Shown here one piece after another: positions 9,939 to 17,968 of a stretch of DNA of 64,000 bases. Positions within the stretch are counted from its first letter, which is position 1. Each line of letters starts with the position of its first letter. A model generated the notes under the pieces. It saw only the letters and a list, made by a program, of their open reading frames with translations. It searched no databases and was not told the DNA's origin. The position numbers were made by a program, and so were the translations under genes. This stretch comes from Comamonadaceae bacterium (GTDB lineage Bacteria; Pseudomonadota; Gammaproteobacteria; Burkholderiales; Burkholderiaceae_C), in contig CANGME010000009.1 of the NCBI GenBank assembly GCA_947455145.1, positions 83,531 through 147,530 of the forward strand, given 5' to 3'.

Positions 9939-11120
9939 TCAATCCCCAAACATCTTTTGTTTGAGCTCCCGGCGCTGCTGGGCCTCCAAAGAGAGGGTCG
10001 CAGTGGGGCGAGCCAACAAGCGACCGACTCCAATAGGCTCCCCAGTTTCGTCGCAATAACCATACTCCCCAGCATCAATCAGGGTGATGGACTGCTCAAT
10101 CTTTTTAAGCAACTTGCGCTCACGGTCCCGTGTACGCAACTCTAATGCATGCTCTTCTTCAATGGTGGCACGGTCAGCCGGATCGGGAACCACCACCGTG
10201 TCTTCACGCAAATGCTCCGTAGTTTCTCCGGCGTTAGCTAGCATATCTTCTTTGAGCAACTGTAATCTATGCCGAAAAGCTGAAAGCTGCTTGCTATTCA
10301 TGTATTCGCTCTCAGGCATGGCAATCAACTCAGCATCCGTCAGTTGTTCTGCAGGTTTGGTTTTCCAATTGTTGGCCAATTTCGGGTCTTTTTTGATGCT
10401 TGAAGGCAAGGGGGAAACAATCAGAGTCACTTGTTCAGATTGAGTGAAGCTGGATTTGGCAGCGGTAGATGCCACCGATTGCGCCATGGAAGGAACGGTC
10501 AGCTGCGCCAAACGCGAAGACACACGAGGTTTAACAGGCGCAACGACTGTCGCAGGTACAACCTTAGGGGCTGACGTGGACACCAAGGGAGCGGCCGAGG
10601 AAAGGGCGGAAGTTGAAGTTTTCAGAATAGGTGCGGGTTTGATTGAAACCTTATCAATAGGCTTGACCGCCGACTTAGCGGGCGATTTACTTTTACTGAT
10701 GGTCTGAATCGGTGATTTAACAGGTGGGGCCAGCGGTTTTGCAGCCTTGGTTTTCGGCTGACTAGTTACAGTCGATTTTTTAGACGCCGGTTTGACGTTG
10801 GCTTGCGATTTGAGTGGTTTTGCTTTAACTGCAGGCTTGCTCTTCGCCACGGTCTTAACTAATGTCTTTGGAGACGGCTTAACGATAGGTTTTGACGCAG
10901 CTTTGGTTGTTTCTTTGGTTGTAACCTTCAATTTGGTCGCGGTTTTAATTACCGATTTAACCACCGGTTTTTTTGATGTGACCTGCTTTGACGACTTCAC
11001 AACAGATTTACCAGCTACTGGTTTTGCCGCGGGCTTAATGCCCACCTTGCTGGCAGGTTTGGCAATGACAGCCTTTGCAGCCTTGGATTTGGCCGCTACG
11101 GTTTTAGCTTTAGTGGACAC
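9939..11120 (-). CDS. dksA: DksA-family RNA polymerase-binding protein with long basic N-terminal extension
   Basis: Residues about 250-393 are DksA: the MPESEYMNSKQLSAFR start, the coiled-coil tip DPADRATIEEEH with both acidic tip residues, RDRERKLLKKIE, and the globular end YGYCDETGEPIGVGRL...ARPTATLSLEAQ. Only the first of the four zinc-finger cysteines of E. coli DksA remains; the second is Thr and the C-terminal pair is absent, so zinc binding by the usual finger is not expected. The first 240 residues are low-complexity, rich in Lys, Ala, Pro, Ser, Thr and Val, resembling histone H1-like tails. Family role: ppGpp-linked control of transcription initiation. The next gene upstream in the same direction encodes a zinc chaperone GTPase. 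Confidence 0.85.
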   Translation of the reverse strand: MSTKAKTVAAKSKAAKAVIAKPASKVGIKPAAKPVAGKSVVKSSKQVTSKKPVVKSVIKTATKLKVTTKETTKAASKPIVKPSPKTLVKTVAKSKPAVKAKPLKSQANVKPASKKSTVTSQPKTKAAKPLAPPVKSPIQTISKSKSPAKSAVKPIDKVSIKPAPILKTSTSALSSAAPLVSTSAPKVVPATVVAPVKPRVSSRLAQLTVPSMAQSVASTAAKSSFTQSEQVTLIVSPLPSSIKKDPKLANNWKTKPAEQLTDAELIAMPESEYMNSKQLSAFRHRLQLLKEDMLANAGETTEHLREDTVVVPDPADRATIEEEHALELRTRDRERKLLKKIEQSITLIDAGEYGYCDETGEPIGVGRLLARPTATLSLEAQQRRELKQKMFGD

Positions 11121-11261
11121 GGCGTTTTTCCTGTTCTGATCGTCAAATCTTCATTTTGTGCAGGGCATGAGCAGACACCACCACACCTACAGTTACAACC
11201 TTAATGCAAGCCGGGAAAGAGCTTGGCGATAGATTCATCCCGGCGCGCGAGTGTACAGGTT

Positions 11262-12344
11262 TTAAACCAGGCTTTGCTCCAATCCTTGCAAGAAAATGTC
11301 TTTGGGCAAATCCAGGCCAATGAACACCATTTTGCTAACACGGGCCTCTTCGGCACCCCAAGCTGGACCCAAATCACTGCCCATGAGCTGGTGAACGCCC
11401 TGAAAAATCACCTTGCGCTCGGAGCCCTTCATGTGAAGAACGCCCTTGTAGCGCAACATGCGCGGGCCGTAGATATTGACAATGGCGCCCAGAAAGTCTT
11501 CCAACTTGGCGGGATCAAATGCACGATCTGAGCGGAATACAAAGCTCTTCACATCATCGTCATGGTGATGGTGGTGGCCATGGGCTTCTTTGTGAGAAGG
11601 GTGATCACAGTGTTCTCCGTGCTCGTGCTCATCGTCATTTTCGTGATCATGGGCGTCTTCATGCCCGTGCCCATGGTCGTGCGCATCCTCTTTAAGAAAA
11701 TCCGGATCAATCTCCAGCTTGGTATTGAGGTTAAAGCCCCGCAGATCAAACACATCACTCAAAGCCACTTCGCCAAAATGCACTGCTTTTTGCGGTGCGC
11801 GAGGGTTCATGTGCTTAAGGCGGTGCATCAGCGCCGAAGTTTCTTCAGCTGAAACCAGATCAGTCTTACTGATGAATATCTGATCGGCAAAACCCACCTG
11901 CCTACGTGCCTCTTGCCGGTCATTCAGTTGCTGGGCAGCATGCTTAGCGTCAACCAGCGTCAGGATGGAATCAAGCAAAAAACTTTCGGCAATTTCATCA
12001 TCCATGAAAAAGGTCTGCGCCACTGGGCCTGGATCAGCCAAGCCTGTGGTTTCGATTACCACGCGATCAAAGTCGAGCTCGCCCTTTCGTTTTTTTTCAG
12101 CCAAATCTCGCAGCGTGGTCCGGAGGTCTTCGCGGATGCTGCAGCAGATGCAGCCATTGCTCATCTGAATGATCTGCTCGTTGGTATCTGAAACCAAAAT
12201 CTCATTGTCAATGTTTTCTTCTCCGAACTCGTTTTCAATCACGGCAATCTTCTGACCGTGGGCTTCGGACAGCACGCGCTTGAGCAACGTGGTTTTGCCG
12301 GAACCGAGAAATCCGGTCAGGATGGTGGCAGGGGTCAGGCTCAT
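11262..12344 (-). CDS. COG0523 (CobW/YjiA/ZigA-type) GTPase, probable zinc metallochaperone
   Basis: G3E-family P-loop GTPase of 360 residues. Visible are the Walker A GFLGSGKTTLL (residues 10-20), the metal-binding motif GCICCS near residue 65, ETTGLADPGPV, and the guanine-specificity motif SKTD. A very histidine-rich linker (about residues 195-245, many HDH/HEH/HGH units ending HHHHHDDD) is followed by the C-terminal CobW domain. The His-rich tract and GCICCS point to zinc or another divalent metal; cobalamin biosynthesis is unlikely because no cob genes are near. It lies directly upstream of, and in line with, the DksA gene that has lost its zinc ligands. Confidence 0.88.
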   Translation of the reverse strand: MSLTPATILTGFLGSGKTTLLKRVLSEAHGQKIAVIENEFGEENIDNEILVSDTNEQIIQMSNGCICCSIREDLRTTLRDLAEKKRKGELDFDRVVIETTGLADPGPVAQTFFMDDEIAESFLLDSILTLVDAKHAAQQLNDRQEARRQVGFADQIFISKTDLVSAEETSALMHRLKHMNPRAPQKAVHFGEVALSDVFDLRGFNLNTKLEIDPDFLKEDAHDHGHGHEDAHDHENDDEHEHGEHCDHPSHKEAHGHHHHHDDDVKSFVFRSDRAFDPAKLEDFLGAIVNIYGPRMLRYKGVLHMKGSERKVIFQGVHQLMGSDLGPAWGAEEARVSKMVFIGLDLPKDIFLQGLEQSLV

Positions 12345-12422
12345 GGGATGTTGACTCGGTTAAACAGGAAGGATGTAGAGTTTAGCGGTGATAGCTATTG
12401 TCTTTTCCGGGCAAGGCTAAGC

Positions 12423-12448
12423 CTTGAAATTCACCAATGCACCCATAA
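12423..12448 (+). promoter_or_regulatory. sigma-32 (heat-shock) type promoter of htpG
   Basis: CTTGAA at 12423-12428 is followed after 13 bases by CCCATAA at 12442-12448. This matches the RpoH consensus CTTGAA-N13..15-CCCATNT closely, including spacing. It lies about 60 bases before the htpG ATG. HtpG is a classical RpoH target, so the assignment is consistent. Confidence 0.8.
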
Positions 12449-12510
12449 TTCAGCCTTTCCACCGTTTCACAGCGCTGGACTATCTCCACAGAACCCCCAA
12501 TTTTCAAAAA

Positions 12511-14547
12511 ATGAGCAAACAAACCCATTCCTTTCAAGCCGAAGTCGCCCAACTGCTGCACCTCGTCACCCATTCGCTCTATTCCAACAAAGAAATTTTC
12601 CTGCGCGAGTTGATCTCCAACGCGTCGGACGCCTGCGACAAGTTACGCTTTGAGGCCATCAATGATGGCGGCCTGTACGAGTCATCGCCCAACCTTGAAG
12701 TGCGCGTGTCTTTCGACAAAGTCGCCAAAACCCTGACCATCACCGACAACGGCATCGGCATGAGCACGCAAGAAGCCATTGACCACTTGGGCACCATCGC
12801 CAAGAGTGGCACCAAAGACTTTGTCTCCAAACTCTCGGGCGATCAAAAGACCGACTCGCAGCTCATCGGCCAGTTTGGCGTGGGCTTTTACTCCGGCTTC
12901 ATCGTGGCCGACAAGATCACGGTCGAGTCACGCCGCGCGGGCATGAAGTCGTCTGAAGGCGTGCGCTGGATCAGCGGCGGCGCTGGCGACTTTGAAGTCG
13001 AAGCCATTGACCGCGCCGAGCGCGGCACCAGCGTGATCTTGCACCTGCGCGACGATGCGATGGATTACGCCAGCGCCTGGAAAGTCAAGGGCATCATCGC
13101 CAAATACTCCGACCACATCAGCCTGCCCATCTTGATGGAAAAAGAAGAGTGGAAAGACGGCGACTTGATCGTCCCTGGTGACGAGACCGGCGGCCGCCAA
13201 CCCGGCGACATGGTCAAGACCGGCGAGTGGGAAACCGTCAACAAAGCCAGCGCGCTGTGGGCCCGCCCCAAGAAAGACGTCACGCCTGAGCAGTACGAAG
13301 AGTTCTACAAACAGATCAGCCACGACTTTGAAGCCCCGCTGGCCCACACCCACAACCGCGTGGAAGGCAGCACCGAGTACACGCAGCTGCTTTACATCCC
13401 CTCTAAAGCGCCGATGGATTTGTACAACCGCGAGAAGTCTGCAGGCGTGAAGCTGTACGTCAAGCGCGTCTTCATCATGGACGACGCCGAGGCGCTCTTG
13501 CCCACCTACCTGCGCTTTGTCAAGGGCGTGGTCGATTCGGCTGACCTGCCGCTCAATGTGAGCCGTGAGCTGCTGCAAGAAAGTCGCGATGTCAAAGCCA
13601 TCCGCGAAGGCTGCACCAAGCGCGTTCTGGGCATGCTGGAAGATCTGGCCAAGAACGACAAGTTGCCTGAAGCAAACGCTGACGGCGTGACCGACGTTCT
13701 CAGTGAACAAGATAAAGCCGAGGCAGAGAAAAATGCAGGCAAGTACAGCAAGTTCTACGCCGAATTCGGCGCGGTGCTCAAAGAAGGCCTGGGCGAAGAC
13801 TTTGGCAACAAAGAGCGCCTGGCCAAGCTGCTGCGTTTTGCCAGCACCTATGTCCCCGTTCGCCCTGAGCCTGTCGAAGGGCAGGAGGCTTCGACAGGCT
13901 CAGCCCGAACGGGCGGATTGGTATCACTGGCCGACTACAAAGCCCGCATGAAAGAAGGCCAGGACGCCATCTACTTCATCACCGCCGACACCCTGGCAGC
14001 GGCCAAGAACAGCCCGCAACTCGAAGTCTTCAAGAAAAAAGGCATCGAAGTGCTGCTGATGACCGACCGCGTGGACGAATGGGCGCTGAACTACCTGCAT
14101 GACTTTGACGGCACACCGCTGCAGTCCGTCGCCAAGGGCGCGGTCGATCTGGGCAAGCTGCAAGACGAGGCCGAAAAGAAGGCTGCAGAAGAAGCCGCCG
14201 AGAGCTTCAAGCCCCTGCTCGCCAAGCTGAAAGAAGCCCTCAAAGACAAGGCCGAAGACGTGCGCGTCACCACCCGCTTGGTGGACAGCCCCGCCTGTCT
14301 GGTGGTGCAAGACCACGGCATGAGCACCCAGCTCGCCCGTATGCTCAAGCAAGCTGGCCAGACGGCACCCGAGGTCAAGCCGGTGCTGGAAGTCAACGCC
14401 GAGCACGCGCTGGTGAAGAAGCTGGACGGCTCCGTGCACTTCAACGACCTGGCCCACATCCTGTTCGATCAGGCCCTGCTGGCCGAAGGTGGCATGCCTG
14501 CGGACCCGGCGGCTTATGTCAGAAGAGTGAATGCACTTTTGGTCTGA
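12511..14547 (+). CDS. htpG: molecular chaperone HtpG (Hsp90)
   Basis: Bacterial Hsp90, an ATP-dependent chaperone, 678 residues. The GHKL ATPase features are present: [15 protein letters not shown] with the catalytic Glu and Asn, TDNGIGM, and the lid GQFGVGFYS. The middle-domain segment [12 protein letters not shown] and the C-terminal dimerisation region are intact. I chose [11 protein letters not shown] at 12511; the frame is open from 12424 but the upstream part covers the promoter. Oddity: around residues 449-470 a palindromic repeat contributes an extra segment of about 20 residues ([20 protein letters not shown]) between FASTYVP and LVSLADY, which homologues join more directly. A terminator follows at 14595. 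Confidence 0.96.
   Translation: MSKQTHSFQAEVAQLLHLVTHSLYSNKEIFLRELISNASDACDKLRFEAINDGGLYESSPNLEVRVSFDKVAKTLTITDNGIGMSTQEAIDHLGTIAKSGTKDFVSKLSGDQKTDSQLIGQFGVGFYSGFIVADKITVESRRAGMKSSEGVRWISGGAGDFEVEAIDRAERGTSVILHLRDDAMDYASAWKVKGIIAKYSDHISLPILMEKEEWKDGDLIVPGDETGGRQPGDMVKTGEWETVNKASALWARPKKDVTPEQYEEFYKQISHDFEAPLAHTHNRVEGSTEYTQLLYIPSKAPMDLYNREKSAGVKLYVKRVFIMDDAEALLPTYLRFVKGVVDSADLPLNVSRELLQESRDVKAIREGCTKRVLGMLEDLAKNDKLPEANADGVTDVLSEQDKAEAEKNAGKYSKFYAEFGAVLKEGLGEDFGNKERLAKLLRFASTYVPVRPEPVEGQEASTGSARTGGLVSLADYKARMKEGQDAIYFITADTLAAAKNSPQLEVFKKKGIEVLLMTDRVDEWALNYLHDFDGTPLQSVAKGAVDLGKLQDEAEKKAAEEAAESFKPLLAKLKEALKDKAEDVRVTTRLVDSPACLVVQDHGMSTQLARMLKQAGQTAPEVKPVLEVNAEHALVKKLDGSVHFNDLAHILFDQALLAEGGMPADPAAYVRRVNALLV
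13855..13913 (+). repeat. REP-like palindrome inserted in htpG
   Basis: Inverted repeat with arms 13855-13879 and 13889-13913 (25 bases each, two mismatches) and a nine-base loop. Core of the left arm: CGCCCTGAGCCTGTCGAAG. It is translated in frame as VRPEPVEG then [10 protein letters not shown]. The same core is found at 16040 (hsdM) and 36627 (recG). Confidence 0.88.
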
Positions 14548-14594
14548 AGCCCTTTAAACAGTAGCACAAGCAGCTACTTTTTATGTAGCAAATA

Positions 14595-14630
14595 AAACCC
14601 TGGCAGCGCCCGACGTTGCCAGGGTTTTTT
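14595..14630 (+). terminator. rho-independent terminator of htpG
   Basis: AAACCCTGGCA (14595-14605) pairs with TGCCAGGGTTT and is followed by a run of T to 14630. The strong GC stem plus T-tract lies 48 bases after the htpG stop. Confidence 0.9.
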
Positions 14631-14703
14631 GCATCTGAGGCCACCGCTACACTCAAGCACGCTCCCACCCTGCCACCTACAACTCCATCTGCACCCCCCA
14701 CCC

Positions 14704-16278
14704 ATGCTCACCGGCGACCTCAAAAGCAAAATCGACCAGATCTGGAACGCCTTCTGGTCCGGCGGCATCGCCAACCCCATCGAAGTCATCGAGCAAATCA
14801 CCTACCTGCTGTTCCTGCGCCGCCTGGACGACCTGCACACCCTGGAAGAAAACAAGGCCACCCGTCTGAAGAAGCCCATGGAGCGCCGCATCTTCCCCGA
14901 AGGTGCCGACCCACGGGGCCGCGCGTATGACAGTCTGCGCTGGAGCCGCTTCAAGAACGAAGCACCGTCCGAGATGTACGTCATCCTAGGCGAGCACGTC
15001 TTCCCCTTCCTGCGCACCCTGGGCTCGGATGATTCCACCTACGCCCACCACATGAAAGACGCGCGCTTCACCATCCCCACGCCCGCGCTGCTGGCCAAGG
15101 TGGTGGACCTGCTGGACGCCGTGCCCATGGACAACCGCGACACCAAGGGCGACCTCTACGAATACATGCTGGGCAAAATCGCCAGCGCCGGGCAAAACGG
15201 CCAGTTTCGCACCCCGCGCCACATCATCCAGCTCATGGTGGAAATGACCGCACCGACGCCCACCGACACCATTTGCGACCCGGCCAGCGGCACCTGCGGC
15301 TTCTTGGTGGCAGCGGGCGAATACCTGCGCGAACACCACCCCAACCTGTTCCACGACGCCAAGCTGAACCAGCACTTCAACCACGCCATGTTCCATGGCT
15401 ACGACTTTGACAACACCATGCTGCGCATCGGCAGCATGAACATGATGCTCCATGGCGTGGACAACCCCGCCATCACCTATCGCGACTCGCTCGGCCAGGA
15501 GCATGGTGCAGAAGAGGGCCGCTACAGCCTGGTGCTGGCCAACCCGCCCTTTGCGGGTAGCCTGGACTACGAGAACGTCGCCAAAGACCTACTGCAAACC
15601 GTCAAAACCAAAAAAACCGAGCTGCTGTTTTTGGCCCTGTTCCTGCGCCTGCTCAAACCCGGTGGCCGCGCCGCCGTCATCGTGCCCGACGGCGTGCTGT
15701 TTGGCAGCAGCACCGCGCACAAGGCCCTGCGCAAAATGCTGGTGGAAGACCAGAAGCTGGACGGCATCGTCAGCCTGCCCGGCGGCGTGTTCAAACCCTA
15801 CGCAGGCGTCAGCACCGCCATCCTGTTCTTCACCAAAACCAACAGCGGCGGCACGGACAACGTGTGGTTCTACGACATGCAGGCCGACGGCTACAGCCTG
15901 GACGACAAGCGCCAGCCCCTCTTGTCTGAGGATAAATTAGGCCTGCAGCGCACAGCAGCTGAGCATGAGAAGCTATCAAAAGAGGAGCACGCCAAAAACA
16001 ACCTGCCCGACGTGCTAGCCCGCTGGAACTCTTTAAAGTCCGTTCACCCTGAGCCTGTCGAAGGGTCAGAGCTCACCCGCCCCCGCACCGCCCAAAGCTT
16101 CTGCGTGCCCAAAGCCGACATCGCCGCCAACGGCTACGACCTCAGCATCAACCGCTACAAGGAAGTGGTGCATGCGCAAGTGGAGCACCGCGCACCGACA
16201 GAGATATTGGCGGAGCTGGCCAAGCTGGAGGACGAGATTGCGGCGGGAATGAAGGCGTTGGAGGGGATGTTGAAGTGA
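14704..16278 (+). CDS. hsdM: type I restriction-modification system, DNA methyltransferase subunit
   Basis: Adenine-N6 methyltransferase subunit of a type I RM complex, 524 residues. The N-terminal HsdM helical domain starts MLTGDLKSKIDQIWNAFW; QFRTPRHIIQLMVEM precedes the SAM site DPASGTCGFL, and the catalytic motif IV is NPPF (LANPPFAGSL). The start at 14704 was preferred to 14629 because the latter would begin inside the htpG terminator. The stop overlaps the hsdS GTG (GTGA). Near residues 446-454 it contains SVHPEPVEGS, encoded by half of a REP-like palindrome. Confidence 0.95.
   Translation: MLTGDLKSKIDQIWNAFWSGGIANPIEVIEQITYLLFLRRLDDLHTLEENKATRLKKPMERRIFPEGADPRGRAYDSLRWSRFKNEAPSEMYVILGEHVFPFLRTLGSDDSTYAHHMKDARFTIPTPALLAKVVDLLDAVPMDNRDTKGDLYEYMLGKIASAGQNGQFRTPRHIIQLMVEMTAPTPTDTICDPASGTCGFLVAAGEYLREHHPNLFHDAKLNQHFNHAMFHGYDFDNTMLRIGSMNMMLHGVDNPAITYRDSLGQEHGAEEGRYSLVLANPPFAGSLDYENVAKDLLQTVKTKKTELLFLALFLRLLKPGGRAAVIVPDGVLFGSSTAHKALRKMLVEDQKLDGIVSLPGGVFKPYAGVSTAILFFTKTNSGGTDNVWFYDMQADGYSLDDKRQPLLSEDKLGLQRTAAEHEKLSKEEHAKNNLPDVLARWNSLKSVHPEPVEGSELTRPRTAQSFCVPKADIAANGYDLSINRYKEVVHAQVEHRAPTEILAELAKLEDEIAAGMKALEGMLK
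16040..16065 (+). repeat. single arm of REP-like palindrome in hsdM
   Basis: The arm CGTTCACCCTGAGCCTGTCG continued by AAGGG matches the left arm of the htpG element with one change. No complementary right arm follows. It is read in frame as VHPEPVEG, the same frame as in htpG and recG. Confidence 0.75.
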
Positions 16279-17483
16279 GCGCCGCGCCATACGCCAAGCT
16301 CTCTGAGGTTGCTTTTTTGAATCCCCCATTGGGCGGACGCTTGCCTGACGATGATCTCGTCTCTTTTGTTCCCATGGCATCCCTGAGTGCGGAAACAGCA
16401 AAGATCGAGACCACACAAGATCGGCATTACTCAGAAGTGTCCAAAGGCTTCACGCCGTTTCTGAGCGGTGATGTTCTTGTCGCCAAGATCACGCCGTGCT
16501 TTGAGAATGGGAAGATTGCGCAGGCCTTACTTCCCCGGCGAAATGGCTTCGGTTCTACCGAATTTCATGTCGTCCGTGCGCGCCTGGATGTTTCGGATGC
16601 GCGGTATTTGCACCACTATTTGCGCTTGGACGCGGTGCGAGTCGAGGGCCAGCGGCGCATGACCGGCAGCGGCGGGCAGAGGCGTGTGCCCGCAAACTTC
16701 TTGTCAGGCCTACGTGTTCCGCTCCCGCCGCTGGAAGAGCAACGCCGCATCGCCACCATCCTGGACCAGGCCGAAACCCTCCGAACCCAACGCCGCCAAG
16801 CCCTGGCCCACCTCGACACCCTCACCCAGTCCCTCTTTCTCGATATGTTTGGCGACCCGGTGACGAATGACCGTGGTTGGCTCCGCTCCACATTGGGTGG
16901 CGTGGCAGCGGCAAAGCCAAACAACGGAGTTTTTCGGAAAAATCCCGAATATGTACAAGCGGGCTTAGACGGCTTGCCTGTGGTTTGGGTGGAAGAGCTA
17001 TTCCGGGGGGATTTGATAGACACACAGTCCTCTAGGCGCCTTGTGCCGACCGCTAAGGAACTAGAAAATTATGGCCTTCGATTTGGTGATTTGCTCTTCT
17101 GCAGATCGTCGCTGAAGCTGGATGGGATTGCTTATAACAACGTCTATCTCGGAGAGAGCAACGAGGCACTTTTTGAATGTCACCTGATTAGGGTCTCACC
17201 GGACCTCGATAGGGTTTCACCGATCTACATGAACCACCTGCTTCGCCTGCCGATGATGCGAGCGGCGATAAAGACTAGAGCCAAGACTTCGACAATGACG
17301 ACGATTGATCAGCAAGGGCTTTGCGCAGTTTCTATTGTTGTCCCTCCCCTGGCCCTCCAACAAACCTTCGCCACCCGCATCCAAGCCATCGAAGCCCTCA
17401 AAGCCACTCACCGCACCGCCCTGGCCCAGCTAGACGCCCTGTTCGCCTCGCTGCAGCAGCGGGCGTTTGCGGGGGCGTTGTGA
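16275..17483 (+). CDS. hsdS: type I restriction-modification system, specificity subunit
   Basis: DNA-recognition subunit, 402 residues, with two target-recognition domains. TRD1 is about residues 1-150, the central conserved helix region is PLPPLEEQRRIATILDQAE (near 155) with LFLDMFGDP, TRD2 is about 200-355, and the distal helix region starts VVPPLALQQTFATRI. Two complete halves predict a bipartite target. The GTG start overlaps the hsdM stop by four bases. The TRDs differ in composition from the conserved regions, as usual in this family. The specificity cannot be read from sequence. Confidence 0.93.
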   Translation: MSAAPYAKLSEVAFLNPPLGGRLPDDDLVSFVPMASLSAETAKIETTQDRHYSEVSKGFTPFLSGDVLVAKITPCFENGKIAQALLPRRNGFGSTEFHVVRARLDVSDARYLHHYLRLDAVRVEGQRRMTGSGGQRRVPANFLSGLRVPLPPLEEQRRIATILDQAETLRTQRRQALAHLDTLTQSLFLDMFGDPVTNDRGWLRSTLGGVAAAKPNNGVFRKNPEYVQAGLDGLPVVWVEELFRGDLIDTQSSRRLVPTAKELENYGLRFGDLLFCRSSLKLDGIAYNNVYLGESNEALFECHLIRVSPDLDRVSPIYMNHLLRLPMMRAAIKTRAKTSTMTTIDQQGLCAVSIVVPPLALQQTFATRIQAIEALKATHRTALAQLDALFASLQQRAFAGAL

Positions 17484-17506
17484 GCCCGATTAAAACTTTT
17501 AATTAT

Positions 17507-17660
17507 TTGATCTTATAAGATCAATTTCTTTGTTTTTGCTTATTTTTTGTGCTATTTTGCTCTCAAGGGGACATTTTTTCAGGGGTTTTGAATCGCTCAA
17601 CCCGCAAAGCACGGCGTATGCATTTGCATTGAATTTATTGCCCCCATAAGATCAATTTCT
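17507..17660. promoter_or_regulatory. palindrome and direct repeats upstream of hipBA (probable operator)
   Basis: TTGATCTTATAAGATCAA (17507-17524) is a perfect 18-bp palindrome. The 15-mer ATAAGATCAATTTCT, which includes its right half, occurs at 17515-17529 and again at 17646-17660. HipB repressors bind paired palindromic operators upstream of hipBA (established), so these are inferred operator sites. The 227-base gap between hsdS and hipB is AT-rich and holds no gene. Confidence 0.55.
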
Positions 17661-17710
17661 AGCCATTTGCTAGTTAAGTAAGCTAAACTGACCCTGAGAG
17701 GTCAAAAAAA

Positions 17711-17968
17711 ATGCAGGTAACTCCAGACACATTGCCCGAACTAGCAAAGCGCTTGTTGCTGGAGCGCAAGCGGCAGGGGCTGACGCGTGCGCAGGCAGCT
17801 TCAGTGTGCGGCGTCAGTACGTCATTCATCCGTGATGCCGAAGCGGATCCCAGTCGGTGTACCTTGGCGTTGCTGTTGCAATTGGTCGAAGGCTTGGGGC
17901 TCTCTTTGGCGGTGGACGGTTGGAAGGACACTCCTTCGGTTGAGCAAGAACAGGTGGCTTCACCATGA
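17711..17968 (+). CDS. hipB: HipB-like antitoxin, XRE-family HTH
   Basis: Small 85-residue DNA-binding protein with a lambda-Cro/XRE helix-turn-helix: LLLERKRQGLTRAQAASVCG and VSTSFIRDAEADPSRCTLAL. It should neutralise HipA and repress the pair. The stop overlaps the hipA ATG by four bases (ATGA), as in other hipBA operons. HipB-like proteins of this length are also annotated as Y4mF-type antitoxins. Confidence 0.85.
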   Translation: MQVTPDTLPELAKRLLLERKRQGLTRAQAASVCGVSTSFIRDAEADPSRCTLALLLQLVEGLGLSLAVDGWKDTPSVEQEQVASP

